Positions 11,966 through 23,520 of a stretch of 64,000 bases of DNA are shown here, one piece after another (position 1 is the stretch's first letter; the number at the start of each line of letters is the position of its first letter). The notes beneath the pieces are model-generated. The model worked only from the letters and a program-made list of their open reading frames with translations. It did no database searches and was not told the DNA's origin. A program made the position numbers and the translations under genes. The DNA is from Tretioscincus oriximinensis (Eukaryota > Chordata > Lepidosauria > Squamata > Gymnophthalmidae): assembly GCA_022410635.1 (NCBI GenBank), contig JAJVDF010000430.1, positions 193,010 through 257,009 of the forward strand, read 5' to 3'.

Positions 11966-13040
11966 TTCTTTTGGATATTATGCTCTAGTATGTGAATGAC
12001 AGGTCCTTATTTGGCGATATAATCTGGAATAAGGCCCTGTACAGAAAGGACCCAGGTCTCTGGCACAATACATAAGCAACAGTGAGAACACTCATAGGTA
12101 TCATATGGATTAAAATGCATACAAGTTAAAAATAAAAATCTCANTTTTGGTCAACATCTCAGAAGGAAATTTTTAGCTAACCACAGTTTGGGGACTTTAA
12201 TCATAATAGGGATCCTTTCAAAAAACTATCATTTGGTTAGAAAGGATTCTTGTTGACTGCTGTTTGAATTCCAGTTCTTTGGGCAGGAACGGTTAGAGTG
12301 TATAGCCTACCAATCTAGATTATAGAGATATACTGTCACTCATCTTTGTGCCCAAGCATGTAAAACATTACTGCAACTCAAGACAACTTCTGCTTTTTCT
12401 GACATATCCAGGATACCAGTTTTGTTTTTGCNATGTCATAAGGACATATTTCAAAGCATTCACACTGGTTAAAAACCTCTGTCCAATGGGAGGGCGTGCA
12501 TCATATGGGAATGCCAGTATCATAAAGACATATACTTTTGCTTCCAAGCATCTTTGCCTCCAGCTGCACAGAAGCAGTCTGAGAGACAGTGATTTTCTTT
12601 ACCTTCCAGAAGGAGCGGCAGAGAAAGGGTGGAGAGGATGGCCATGGAGCAGCAGGAATCAGCCACGATGCAGTCCCCACTCTACCACCAAACTCCTTAG
12701 AGCAGGGCCCTGGAGCAGGTAAAGGGGTAGGTGAGACACCAGCATAATGAAGGACCCCTTGGTTTATCGTGGCCTCACCCCTTGGTCCATTTCCTTCCCC
12801 CTTCAATCACCAGCATTCTAAACCCAGCTTCACCTCCCTTCCTCATTGTGCTCCCTCTATCCCTCGCTATCCTGCTTCCTTGTGCCATGCCCATCCTTCT
12901 TCCTCCATGGTTACTCTTGGGTGTCTCCAATGGCAGTTTTAACATTTGGTGCCATGGGAGGCTTAGTCACTCCGTCCTACTGCTGGTGCCAATAGCTACC
13001 TGCCCACCATACCACGGAGGAGGACAAAAGCCCATTTTCT
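11966..13040. other. Intronic stretch, partly GC-richer, unclassified
   Basis: It contains overlapping 100-125-codon frames on both strands (12348-12722, 12501-12806, 12731-13048) with Pro/Ser/Leu-rich composition and no domain. The 12600-13000 part is less AT-rich than its surroundings and may be an unrecognised repeat. Confidence 0.4.
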
Positions 13041-13044
13041 GTTT

Positions 13045-13150
13045 GTAAAACGAAAAAGGAGCCATACCAAATCCAGCCATAGTCCATCCAGTCTGGCACT
13101 CTGTCTCATACAATGGGACTCATACAGCATTCTCAAGTAGAAGAATACAG
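13045..13150 (-). mobile_element. CR1 LINE 3' end fragment
   Basis: AAGGAGCCATACCAAATCCAG and CATCCAGTCTGGCACTCTG are the antisense of a decayed CR1 3' end. A separate LINE tail fragment (CCACCCTGAGACCTTCGGGTATGG) follows at about 13297-13322. Confidence 0.6.
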
Positions 13151-13334
13151 AAAAACCTTCCTTCCCAACTGTCTGCAAAAGTTATTTATCCAAATACTGT
13201 CATGAATATTATATATCCAAATCCATATATCTATGCTTCCCAAATGGCTTAGCCATTTGATACTATTTAATCTGATACTGATAGCCATTTAATATGCCAC
13301 CCTGAGACCTTCGGGTATGGTCAATCCTTCCTCC

Positions 13335-14837
13335 TTTCCCCTCTTTGAAGAACAAAAACTAAGAATAAGTGAAACTTTAATCAACTTCTATTGTCTTCTA
13401 AAAGCACACTATTAAAATTGGGTAAAACTGGGACTAGCAACAAAAATAAATTTACAAAGATACTGGGAAAAAAATCTTCTGGTAACTATGTTACACTTAA
13501 GATGTCAAGTAGCAGAACAACTGTAAAAGTGGAAAAACTTGAATATACATCTTTTTCTGAAACTGGACATTTTAAATAGAACAGTGCACAATTGCCAAGG
13601 TGAAGCTCTGTACAGTCAAGATTGCATTATCTGAAATNACTAAATATAAACAGTTATTTGAGATACAGCCAGTGGTTGANACACAAGGCTAGAATGTTTC
13701 CTTCTCACTGTCTTTATTCTTCCATTCAAAAAGTTAAGGTCATACAGAGGAATNCTGTAGTTTACATATGAAAATATTATACGATTGCATTTATCTGGAC
13801 TGTTTTTAGAACTGGAACAAAAACCAAATCATTCTTGCTTGAAAATTAATCCTATTTATGGTATACACTCTCAGTTGAAATAAGCAGTAGTGGGATTAAA
13901 ATAATTTAACAACTAGTTCTTTTCCTGGAATGTTATCCTAAATGTTCCTGGAAGCTGCAACCGGAAACGACCTCTTAAGTGACGTCATTTCCAGGTGTTA
14001 ATTTCGGGATGGTGTTCCAAGAAATAGCGACCAAAAATGACATCTTAAGTGATGTCACTTCTGATAGGAGGGGCTGGATGGTTCAGCAACCAATTCATTG
14101 GCACCCCCACAAAAAATAAATAAATAAACTAGGTACTGGGATCTAACCTGTGCGAACTGGCTGAATCCCACNACTGGAAATANGCGTGCCTTATGAATAC
14201 ACAACACAGGAGTTAAGTACTATTCACCATTATCAAAACTAGCTTCAACGTATAGAAGTTAAAACGTTTTATTGCTTTATAGAGAATCAACTTCCAGCTA
14301 TTTTTGTGACAGCTATTTCCATTAGTTTCCACTGTAGTTTTTCAATTTAGAAAAAATAAAATCCCCAAAATAAAAGTATACACCACTCCCCATCAGAAAA
14401 TTCTAGAATAGATTACAACAATAAAAACATATATAAAGCAAACTGAATCATATTTAAAAAATAAACTTCCTTCCTGATAGGACAACACTCGGAGGATGTT
14501 AAACCCAAAATCTAAATAATAAATTCTTCTAAGCAGCCCGGCATGATTGCAGGATTTCCTATAAATGCTACATCCTTAATCCACCAGCCACTGATTGATG
14601 TTTACTTTTCCTTGTAATGAAAATGCTTGTTCTAGATGGTAGCAAGTTACACACAAACATAGAGTCCCATTGAATGTTAACTGGATATAAAAAGACAAAA
14701 TGGATTAAGCAAACTGAAGATGCTATATTTTGCATCTTTGATTGATTTAGCTAAATTTTCACAACCCAATAGCTCAATAAAGGCAAGATATAAGCTAACT
14801 ATATTAAGAATGCACTGCAAAATTATGATAGATCTTT
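13335..14837. other. Intronic stretch with a short tandem CRE-like duplication
   Basis: Mostly AT-rich. At about 13960-14060 a block containing TTAAGTGACGTCATTTCC is followed by a diverged copy (TTAAGTGATGTCACTTC). This is probably part of an unrecognised DNA-transposon-derived repeat that ends in AAATAAATAAATAAA near 14118. No gene is seen. Confidence 0.4.
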
Positions 14838-15060
14838 GGTCATAAGAACAGAATTGGACAACAGCCCATCTAGTCTAACATTCTGTCACACAGAGTGGCC
14901 CACCAACTGTATTTCCTGAATTTCTCAAGAAGGAGACAACAAAACCTTCACCTGTGGGCAGTATCAAAACATTTTTCTTAATAAGTCTAACAAGAGGGTC
15001 TTGTAACTNTTTGGAGGTTAACAAGAAAAAGGCAGGTGACATAAACATTCGTAAACAATG
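14838..15060 (-). mobile_element. CR1 3' end fragment followed by a Penelope-like fragment
   Basis: Positions 14840-14895 are the antisense CR1 end (CATAAGAACAGAATTGG, CCATCTAGTCTAACATTCTG). Positions 14985-15060 carry the GTCTTGTAACTNTTTGGAGG and ACATAAACATTCGTAAACAATG pattern of the Penelope-like family. Both are decayed. Confidence 0.55.
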
Positions 15061-15213
15061 CCTCTCTGGTCACACATTTCTTTAATCATACATTTCAGTC
15101 TTCTTTGATCTTGGAGAATAGTATTTAGTAGATGAAAAACATGGATTAAATTCATTTTTCAGAACTAAAGAAGGCATTTCTTCTGCAAGTGGAGTAAAGA
15201 GTCACTCAGGTTT

Positions 15214-15288
15214 ACTGGAAGNAAACAGTAGTGTCACTTTTAGACCAGAGCTCTGGGCTGAACAGTGACACTACTGTTTCCTTCCAGT
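15214..15288. repeat. 25-bp perfect inverted repeat (hairpin, 25-base loop)
   Basis: Arms 15214-15238 and 15264-15288 are exact reverse complements if the single N at 15222 is G. The loop itself contains the palindrome CCAGAGCTCTGG. Its size is like a small MITE core or a pre-miRNA. I see no family for it. Confidence 0.7.
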
Positions 15289-15534
15289 TGTGCAGTTGTG
15301 CTTTCTTATGCTCCAACTGCAATCCTATAAGGCACTGGGATTTAAATTCAAATGTCCACCTTGCTAATGCAGTGAGTAGATTGCTTTTCTCTCCTTAATG
15401 TGACTGTGGGGATCTATGTCCATCTGAGAGTTCTTTCTCAACAGAGACCCCTGCATTTTGGGATTTCTCCCAAGAGACTTAGTATCATAACCCTTTCTTT
15501 GTCCATCAGTCTCTAGTGAGCCTAAGTAGTCAGG

Positions 15535-15605
15535 ATCCTTTGGCCTAATAGCTTTGGGTATAGGGTGAAATATAAATGTAAGTACGTTCAAATATAAATA
15601 AGTGG
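15535..15605 (+). mobile_element. L2/CR1-clade LINE 3' tail fragment
   Basis: GCTTTGGGTATAGGGTGAAATATAAATG is the 3'-terminal pattern of the LINE family seen complete at 47.8 kb. It is heavily truncated. Confidence 0.5.
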
Positions 15606-17100
15606 ATGGTGGACAAAAACNTATGCATAGGGCACAGTTGTAAGGCACAAACAGGAGGGAAATCTCCTATTTGGAGCTTTTGACAAAGCGCTAAAATAAC
15701 TCAAGCAGCCTCAATATTAGCTTTAGAGTGCATTCCACGCTCAATAAAGCCAGGACTGCTTCTCTGTTTGCCATGGCTAACTGAGTGAGATGAAGGATTC
15801 AATGAGTGGTTTCAGCCATTCCTCTTTATTTCTAGGTACCCCAAGGCAGAAGGAAACTTAAGTGTTGAAGAGGCAACATACCCAAAGCTACTACAAAGAA
15901 CTGTCAGCTGTTTAGCTACTGTCAGCTTCAGTGCCTAACAAAAGTCCTGACAAAAATGATGTTCCAGAAGTCACTTCAATCTATATATCCACCCAATCAA
16001 GGAAGGCACAACTCCATCAAGAACATACAGTATGTCCCAATCAATCCATTATTTAATTTTGATAGTACATTTACATTTTTATACTTTTAGGGTACTGTCA
16101 GTTTTGCTTTAGTAAACATTACTTTTTATTAATTGTTCGATATTTACAATGTTCAATAGGATCTAAATTTCCTTTTGAAAATTTAGGTAAAATTCGTTTA
16201 GGTAAAATAAAAACTTGGCAACATCACACAAAGTGCAAAAGTAGTATGGAAAGTTGACNTAAAAAAAATCAAGAAGGACAATGTGTCTCCTTAGGCTATT
16301 GTTGTTTAATTTTCCAGAAGAAGAAGAGGAGGAGCGAGAAGAGGAAGAAAAAAAAAGGAAGAAAAAGGAGGAAAAAGAACTGTGAGACAAACCTACATTT
16401 GTCCTTTGAAAGCCACCTGAGATGATGATGATGATAATGACAACCTCACAGGAAGAAGCACAATAAACAAGCAGTGATTTTCTCTTTTATTGAATGTCTA
16501 GCACCCATGTTTGAACTTAAAATATCTATGCGCTANTTAGTATTTTTAGTAGCTAGCAAAACAAGCACATGTCACTGTGAAGCTAGAATTTGTTTTAATT
16601 TATGAATCAGTATAAGCTTGATTTATTTAACTGTACTTAAGTATATTTCAACTTATGAAAATATTCATAGCAAAACTTATGGACTGTTTCAGTATTTAAA
16701 AGAGTTAACAATGTATTTTCAACAAACTAAACTGCCATCGCAAAGCCCACTGAACGTAATGCCATGATATTACATTATTGTTGTTGCTATTGTTGCTAGT
16801 TAGCATCGAGTCAGTTCTGACCCTTGACTTAATATACGAAAACTTATCAACAGTGTTTTGGGCAAAGATACAGAAGTGATTTGTCACTGCTTGCTTCTAG
16901 GGAAAAGCTGGAAACTAANCCTGCCAGATTTTGCTTTCTAGGCAGCAATATTATGGGGATCGTAAATTAATTTGGTCATTAGTGAATATAACCATCCCAT
17001 CCCATGATGATATTGTTTTCTCAGGGATACCTCAAATATTAGAATCAAAATTCAAAACAGGGAGAATATTGAATCTGAATACAATACTGAAGGCAAGAAT
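15606..17100. other. Intronic stretch with simple repeats
   Basis: It contains a purine-rich low-complexity run (GAA/GGA) at about 16315-16385, (GAT)n at about 16421-16440, and at 16776-16840 a TTGTTGCTAGTTAGCATCGA...GACCCTTGACTT piece like the tail of squamate RTE/BovB-mobilised repeats. Otherwise nothing is recognised. Confidence 0.45.
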
Positions 17101-17104
17101 AGAG

Positions 17105-17828
17105 ATTCCATAATTGGGGATAATTAGGAAAGGAATCGAAAACAAGTCAGCAAATGTTGTTTTGCCTCTTTATAAATCTGTGGTGAGGCCACATTTGGAA
17201 TGCTGTGTTCAATTCTGGTCACATCTCAAGAGGGACATTTTGGAACTGGAGAAGGTGCAGAAAAGGCCAACAAAAATGATCAAGGGTCTGGAGCACCTCC
17301 CTTACGAAGTCAGGCTGCAACGTCTAGGCCTCTTCAGCCTTGAAAGGTGATGTCTTAGAGGTGATCTGATTGAAGTGTACAAAATCATGCATGGGATAGA
17401 CAGGGTGAATAGGAAAAAAATGTTTTCTCTCTCTGTTTCAACACTAGAAACAGGGGGCACTCCTTAAAACTGTTGGGTAGAAAAGTGAGAACAGACAAAG
17501 GAAAGTATTTTTTCACCCAGAGGGTCATTGGCCTGTGGAATTTACTTCCTGAAGAGGTAGTGGTAGCTAACAGCTTGGATAGTTTCAAGACAGGACTAGA
17601 CAGGTTTATGGACACCAAGGGTATAAACGGATACTAGGCTGGATGTCTGGATGTTGTCTCCGGGATGGAGCAACAGGCAGGACTCCTGAAATACCATTTG
17701 CAGGGAGTCATGAACAGGAGCATATTTTGCTTTCCACTGTTTGGACTGCCCAGGTGCATCTGGTGGGCTTCTGTGTGACTTGATGGGCTGTGGCCTGATC
17801 CAGTATGGCTCTTCTTATGTTCTTATAA
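17105..17828 (+). mobile_element. CR1 LINE, RT C-terminus and 3' end (subfamily A)
   Basis: A 78-codon frame (17114-17350) encodes NVVLPLYKSVVRPHLECCVQF and LEKVQKRPTKMIKGLEHLP. A second piece continues in another frame to the 3' UTR. The element ends in ATGGCTCTTCTTATGTTCTTAT at 17828. Stops and frameshifts make it inactive. Confidence 0.9.
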
Positions 17829-17941
17829 TATCCAAACATCAGGAAGGATCCGAATAGGTGTTCTCTCTCTTCTGGTTTTTGTCTTATAACCGAGACATGT
17901 GGTGGATATAGGGCTGGATATAAGTATAAATAAATAATCAA
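17829..17941 (+). mobile_element. L2/CR1-clade LINE 3' tail, adjacent to the CR1
   Basis: It ends GGGCTGGATATAAGTATAAATAAATAA, the usual tail of this LINE group. The upstream part is too diverged to align by eye. Confidence 0.45.
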
Positions 17942-18330
17942 TAGAATATGTCCTTCTGCCCAAAGCCTTATTGCAGATTATATCCCAGAATATGAGTCCA
18001 CTGTCCAAATGCTAGTGCAGACTTTGGCAGGTTACAGGCATAAAACGGTAGTTTTTGGTTCGTTGCGTAGTGTAAAAATTGAGTTAGGCATGTAATTTGT
18101 GACCCTGGAATTCTGAGTTAGGATTGCTATGGTTTTCCTATTAATAAAACAGCACTGCGTCAAGAAGAATATCATAGCACAATGATATCTTTGATGCTAA
18201 AATATGTTATAAGGAATGCCATAGATAAGTGTGTACAAGCAGAACCATTTTATTAGAAACCATATAGTAAAAGGGATGGTTATAATGAAGATGTTTTTAT
18301 TACACAACAGCATTCAAGTCATGTCACACC

Positions 18331-18552
18331 AGTCTGGTGTAGTGGGTAGAGTGTCAGACTCCTATCTGGAAGTCCGCTGGTTTGATTCTGGGTGACCTTG
18401 GGCAAATCNCAGTTCTTCAGAGGTCCTTTTGCCCCACCTAATTCACAGGGTGAAGAACAGAAGTTTGTGAAGAGAAGAACAGAAAGTTATGTAAGCTGCT
18501 TAGACTCCCTTCAGGTTGAGAAAAGCAGGTTATAAAACACAATTCTTCTACA
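18331..18552 (+). mobile_element. tRNA-derived SINE
   Basis: The head carries an A-box-like GGTGTAGTGGGTAGAGTG and a B-box-like GGTTTGATTCTGG, as in a tRNA gene. The body contains TGACCTTGGGCAAATC, and the tail GGTTGAGAAAAGCAGGTTATAAAA. The same family occurs at 56.2 kb (plus) and 25.1 kb (minus). Confidence 0.8.
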
Positions 18553-19430
18553 TATGCTAGATTTTGTTGTTATTGTTGTTGTTCCTGATCTGCCTCCAGG
18601 TATCACTTATTTATTTATTGTGTTAACATGCCACACAACAACACTATACTTTAAGTCTATGACATCAGGTCTATTTTCCAAAACTGTACCGGAGGCACTA
18701 TGAATGTATCTAGTAAACTAAATGGTATTCCAAAATAATTATGGATTTTTGACCTTGCTTGGAAATACTTAGAATTTCCAATGTCTTAATGCTTCCCTGA
18801 AACTTTCATGGTAAAATATGAACACATTACTTTTTCAAAGGCATTTAAAATTGGGGACAGAAAACAATTGACTGAATTAGGCTCATTTAGTACAGCCTCT
18901 ACATGAAAGTAAAAAATAGATTAACAGACTTCTCTTGTATCTTGATGCACACATCGAGGAAACACATTTCAACAAGGAAGTACATTTCAACAAACTTGTG
19001 GTTTTGCCTTGATTGAGGTACAGAAAAAAATCCAGTGAGTGACACTCTATATTATCTCCCCTGAAAGTGTCAGAGGATCTTGAGTTAAAACAGTCATTTT
19101 ATGCTGAGCCTGGTCTTTGTTTGTTTTTGCCCAGTCTTCTTTGGTGGATTCCTACCAATGGAACATGCAGGGTTATTCCATTCCAAGAAGGGGACTAAGG
19201 GATCTGCTATCCATATGCCATGTGTGATCCTGGATAGCAGACCCATTTCTGGCAGGAAATAAATCCCAGTGTGGAAAGGGTCCGAAGAACAAGNACTTTT
19301 TAAGGCCAAGCAATTAATATTAATTCTCATGAAGTCACACAGTAGCATCGTTTTTATTTTAAACATTTATGGATTTTTTTTCATGATCTATATGTAGGAG
19401 ATAGTTTACTGTATGCTCAAGGATGAATAA
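18553..19430. other. Intronic stretch without recognised features
   Basis: AT-rich, with short GTT and ATTT simple repeats near 18565-18620. The minus-strand frame at 19094-19366 has no recognisable domain. Confidence 0.45.
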
Positions 19431-19434
19431 GATG

Positions 19435-19660
19435 TATTCGAGGTGCGTCTATCATCATCGTTGTATTCTTTTAGAAGGTCCTTGAAGACGCACCTCTGTT
19501 GCCTGGCCTTTAGCTGAAGAAATGCCATCTCTATCCCTACTTTTAATATTGTTTTATACTTTTTTAATTTTTGTATCGATGTTTTACTGTTTTTGCCGCC
19601 CTGAGACCTTCGGGTATAGGGTGGGGTATAAGTATAAATAAATAAATAAATAAATAATAA
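19435..19660 (+). mobile_element. L2/CR1-clade LINE 3' tail
   Basis: It contains AAGACGCACCTCTGTTGCCTGGCC, CGCCCTGAGACCTTCGGGTATA and (AAATA)n, co-linear with the copies at 8.5 and 33.7 kb. Confidence 0.85.
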
Positions 19661-22379
19661 TTCTCTAGCTACCAACAAAAAGCAATAATACATTTGCAGA
19701 CGGCTTTGCTACACATTGGCTTAAAAATATATGCAACACAGGGGTCATGAAAGATAAAACTAAAATGCTTGTCTTCATCTTATTTATGGTTTTACTTGTT
19801 CTGGTGTCTTTAAAAAAAGTTAGCCACTTACTGCAGAGACAGGAACTTCAGAATTGCACTTACCCTATTTCTAGAAAGAGCTCTTGTTCGGGGTGGGGGA
19901 AGAGCAAGACAGGAAATGTCTTCCTGTCTAGCAGATCTTCCTTTCTCTGTTTAGTAGAAACTATTATTTCATATGAAAGCCTATGCATAGTGTTTACACT
20001 CTCCTAAGAAGCAATTCTTGCCTGGAGGCAAAACACTAATTCTGAACAGGAAATGGGAAAGAAANGGTAATCAAGAGAGGAGACCATGCAAGCACACAGC
20101 ACACATTTTGTTTCTCACTCTTTCAAACCAGAATTCAAATTACTATCACTGAGTTTCTGATGTGAACATGGACAACCATGAGAACTATGGTAGTTTCTTT
20201 TTAATTTCAACAGTGTTAGATCCTGTAACAACATTCTATACCATTTGTTAAAAAAATCTAAGATTTAGTTGCAAAACAACAACAACTGCATGTTTAACTG
20301 CTGATTAGCACTGCTGTTAATTCAGAAAGTGTACTAGTTTGTACATTGGAAATGTCTGATTTTAACATCACACACCTGCCACTAGGATGGGATTTGTCCT
20401 TTCCAATAGTATCATTGAATATCCTTGCATGGACTATGCACAATCAACTATGAGCAATGTGCCAATGAAAAATAAGATTTCTTTTAAAAAATGTATAGGA
20501 TTGTGCTAAAANTTTCAGAAAGCTTATAGCAAATGTTGCATCATTTTCTTTTGAAAACCAGTCCAGAGGAAAATAATATAGCATAATGCTAGTTGGCATC
20601 TTGCTGCATCACAAATTGTCACTATATTTATTCACTTTCATNTAAAGGCTTCCATCTCAGTTGATCTTGGCATATTTCAGGGAAACAGGCGGACTGAGGT
20701 AATGACAATTTCATGGTGGCTGCTGAAACTTGAACTGACTGATCTTCTACTTTCAAACCCTCACTTTGAATCATAGATTTCGTTTCGAAGTTTTATTCAT
20801 TCTTTTTCAAAACAGAGAAGACTACATTAAATGAATCTCTGTATCTGAGTCAAGAATATGGCCCCCATTTCTAAGGTTCAGTTTGTACATTGAAAGCAGT
20901 GATCAACATTCTAATCAAACATAGCATCCAAAATAGCATAAACAAGGTTCAGGAAAGTGGAAGGCAAACTATGAGATATAAATGATAAAGGAGTAAGAAA
21001 TTCACTGATGATATACAAAGGAAGTCAAGGCCCTTCTTCGTACAGACCAACCAATTTCACACAGTATTTACAGCATCTTAAATTTCACTGTTATGAAAAT
21101 AAAACCTTTTTATTTTCACTATAAAAATAATTTATTGCAATTGTTATGACAAGCTAGATATACACTGCATATCAAGCAACAAGGGCCAAGCTTAAAATGG
21201 ATGTATTCAGTGGAAAAGTGGTTTTAATCTTTTAAGTAATATGTAAGGCGCTTTCTGCACTGGATCTTACATTTTACATTTTAAAAGGTTTGTTATGTAT
21301 GAATGAGTTAAGAAATGCATACAGAGGAAACACCAGTTTCAGCTTTCATTACAAAAGTTATAAAAGCATTATAAATATACTGGAAGATTTTAAATTAACA
21401 AAACTGTATATTTTCACTTTCAACTACCACAGCACCTAAAAATGCTATTTGTAATGGACATGCTGAAAGGGAATAAAATATCTCAATGGGCCTCATTGTT
21501 TTTTAAAATGGCACACCCATGCTTGGATTTGTCTGCTTGCGAATTCCAGGTACAATTCAGCAATTTCATCGTATAAAATGCTGTAGTGGCCTTGTCTTCT
21601 TAGGGAGAGAGAAAGCACTTTTGACTTAGCCGGTAGGTAAGCAACCCAGGCTCTTTCCAATATTCAGCTGAGCAAACACAGTGACTTCTTTTTTCTTTGA
21701 ATTCTACACTTTCCTACACNCTACTTTGCGGCCAAATATTTTTATAACGGTTTTAGGGACAGTTTCATTTCCTGCAGCTTGCTTGACTGCATGGATGTTT
21801 TTTGAAGTCTGATTCCCGAGGTGGAGGAAGGGAACAGGGAGGCACAGGGCTACTACGACGCCTGGCACTAACCTATTTTTACCTTTTCCGGCATGTAACT
21901 AGAAAAAAAAGTGTGCAGAACTAGATGGGTTCTCCTGCTTAAAGATACTCAAGGATGCAAGAAGTCTCAACCAGGTTATCAGGAGTAACATATTGTTAGT
22001 CAGCTGAAGAAGAAAAAGAAACAAGGATCTGCTGCCAAAGGTAGCTGTCAAGCCATTAATCAAAAATGCTTAAAACAGTGACAAAGAAAATAGGCACCCT
22101 TCTCCAGCAAGGAGANGTAGGATGGGAAAGTGTTTGCAGAAAAGAACCAGAGGAAATGAGGTCACTGTACAAAACACCCAGGCCAGGTACTGACCTTTCT
22201 GAGCTTGTATACAGGCCACCTGGTTTCCAAATGCAAGATCTGAAAAAGGGTTGCCCCCCCCCCGCCCCCTCTGTATATTCTTGATATCCTGACCTCTGCT
22301 GTCAGGCTTCCCACCAATCAGGCGATGTTATTCTTACAAAGCTCCATCAGCCTGGTGCTTTAGCATCCCAGAGGCTGCA
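19661..22379. other. 5' part of intron 1, unique-looking AT-rich sequence
   Basis: I see no repeat family or exon here. This is the longest interval of the intron free of recognisable LINE/SINE pieces and it sits just downstream of the promoter, so it is a reasonable place to look for conserved intronic enhancers. That is inference only. Confidence 0.4.
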
Positions 22380-23059
22380 GTTTAAGCTAGCGAGGGTTCC
22401 ATTTTCCCTTTCCACCACGCATCCAGGCAGCAGCAGGGCACCGCCGCCTCCATCACAAGACCCTATTCTTCCTTTCTCTCCTTCCCCGCCCCCCCCCCGT
22501 CCCCCCTTTGCTGCCTCGCAGACACACACCCGCACCCCGAGGGCTGACGCGCGGCAAATGCTAACGCGGGAAGGATTTTGCGGCAGCGGCGCAGCGTCGA
22601 TTGTTGTTGTTTGCGCCCCCCCCGCCCCCCCCCAGCAGAAAGGAACGTGGAGGGGGGGGAGGAGGAAGCGCAGGACGGGGGGGGCTTCCTTGCAAGGCGG
22701 CTGCAGGCAGGCAGGCAGGCAGGCGACGCGTTGCATTGCCAAGGTGCTCCCCTGAGCACAATGCCCGGCGCCCCTCGCAGCCCTCAGCCACCAAGCGCCC
22801 GCTGCAGCTGGAGGGATCGAGGCACGCCAGCGGGTGTGCAAAGCGCCGCTGTTTTTGTTATGCAATGCCCCGCAGCCCCCTTCCTCCTCCTCCTCCTCCC
22901 CGCCCTGCTTGCTCTACTGCAGTTCCCCAGGCGCGCGCACGGGCGCGTGTGTGTGTGTGTGTGTGTGTGTGGAGGCGCGCCCCCGGGCCCTGTGCCAGCC
23001 CGCGCGAGGGGAAGGGGCTGGGGCCGCGGGGAAGGGGAAGGGGGGGGCGCGGGGCTTAC

Positions 23060-23181
23060 CTGTAGGATCGCTCCCCGCGCACCGTGTGCTTCCTGAAGGG
23101 GATGATGTTGGTGCCGTTATCCTGGATGATGTCGTTGTTGTTCTCTCCATTGGGGGACAGCGCTTGGGTAGGTCCAGGCAT
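23060..23181 (-). CDS. MAPRE2: MAPRE2 (EB2) coding exon 1, N-terminal 40 residues
   Basis: This is the first coding exon of microtubule-associated protein RP/EB family member 2, which tracks growing microtubule plus ends in the cytoplasm. Reading the minus strand from the ATG at 23181-23179 gives 40 residues beginning MPGPTQALSPNGENNND and ending KHTVRGERSY. I recognise this as the acidic/polar EB2-specific N-terminal extension that precedes the calponin-homology domain and is absent from EB1 and EB3. The exon ends with two bases (AG) before a good donor (GTAAG, complement at 23055-23059), so it is phase 2. Those two bases join the T that opens exon 2 at 6968 to make Ser41, so the reading frame is maintained. 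No other ATG lies between 23182 and 23470 on this strand, so this ATG is the first one in that leader. Its Kozak context is weak (C at -3). A small rearrangement near residues 22-25 (DNGTN) differs from the human form as I remember it. Confidence 0.97.
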
Positions 23182-23520
23182 TGGAGGGGCGCTCCCGGAG
23201 CCGAGCCGGGTTGCCTGGGTGAGGAGCAGGAGGCGAAGCGGGGTGGCGGGCTGTGGGGCGGGATCGCCGGCCGTGCGCGCGTCCTCCTCCTCCTCCTCCT
23301 CGCCGCCGCCGCCTCCTCCTTCGCTACGGCGCCTTCTGCGTTCTCCTGCCCGCCGCCTCTCCCGTGAGCTGCTGCTGCTGTCGCCGCCGCCGCCGCTGCC
23401 GCCAGGCCCCCTCCCCTTTTGCTCTCTGGCCGCCGGTGACGTCAAAGAGCCGGGAGCAGCACCCAGCCCCACGTGACCGGGCTCCTCACCATAGCAACCA
23501 GCTAACTCATCATATATCTC
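23182..23520 (-). promoter_or_regulatory. MAPRE2: MAPRE2 5' leader and proximal promoter
   Basis: This GC-rich DNA lies immediately upstream of the MAPRE2 start codon. Sites seen: a full CRE palindrome TGACGTCA at 23437-23444, an E-box (CACGTGAC) at 23470-23477 and an RFX-type half site (CCATAGCAAC on plus) at 23489-23498. The transcript start cannot be fixed, but the clustering suggests it lies between about 23300 and 23450. The leader region carries (CCT)n and (GCC)n tracts around 23282-23400. There is no classical TATA box at a convincing distance. Confidence 0.7.

Larger units (their letters stand above)
6969..23059 (-). other. MAPRE2: MAPRE2 intron 1 (about 16 kb)
   Basis: The intron is bounded by the exon 1 donor (GTAAG, minus strand) and the exon 2 acceptor (TTTGCAG). 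It contains several CR1 and L2-clade LINE tails, one tRNA-derived SINE, Penelope-like fragments and long AT-rich stretches. No additional coding exon is recognisable inside it. Confidence 0.9.

Noticed and set aside
18331..18402. tRNA gene
   Set aside because: A- and B-box-like blocks are present but no cloverleaf forms, and the sequence continues as a SINE body seen elsewhere.
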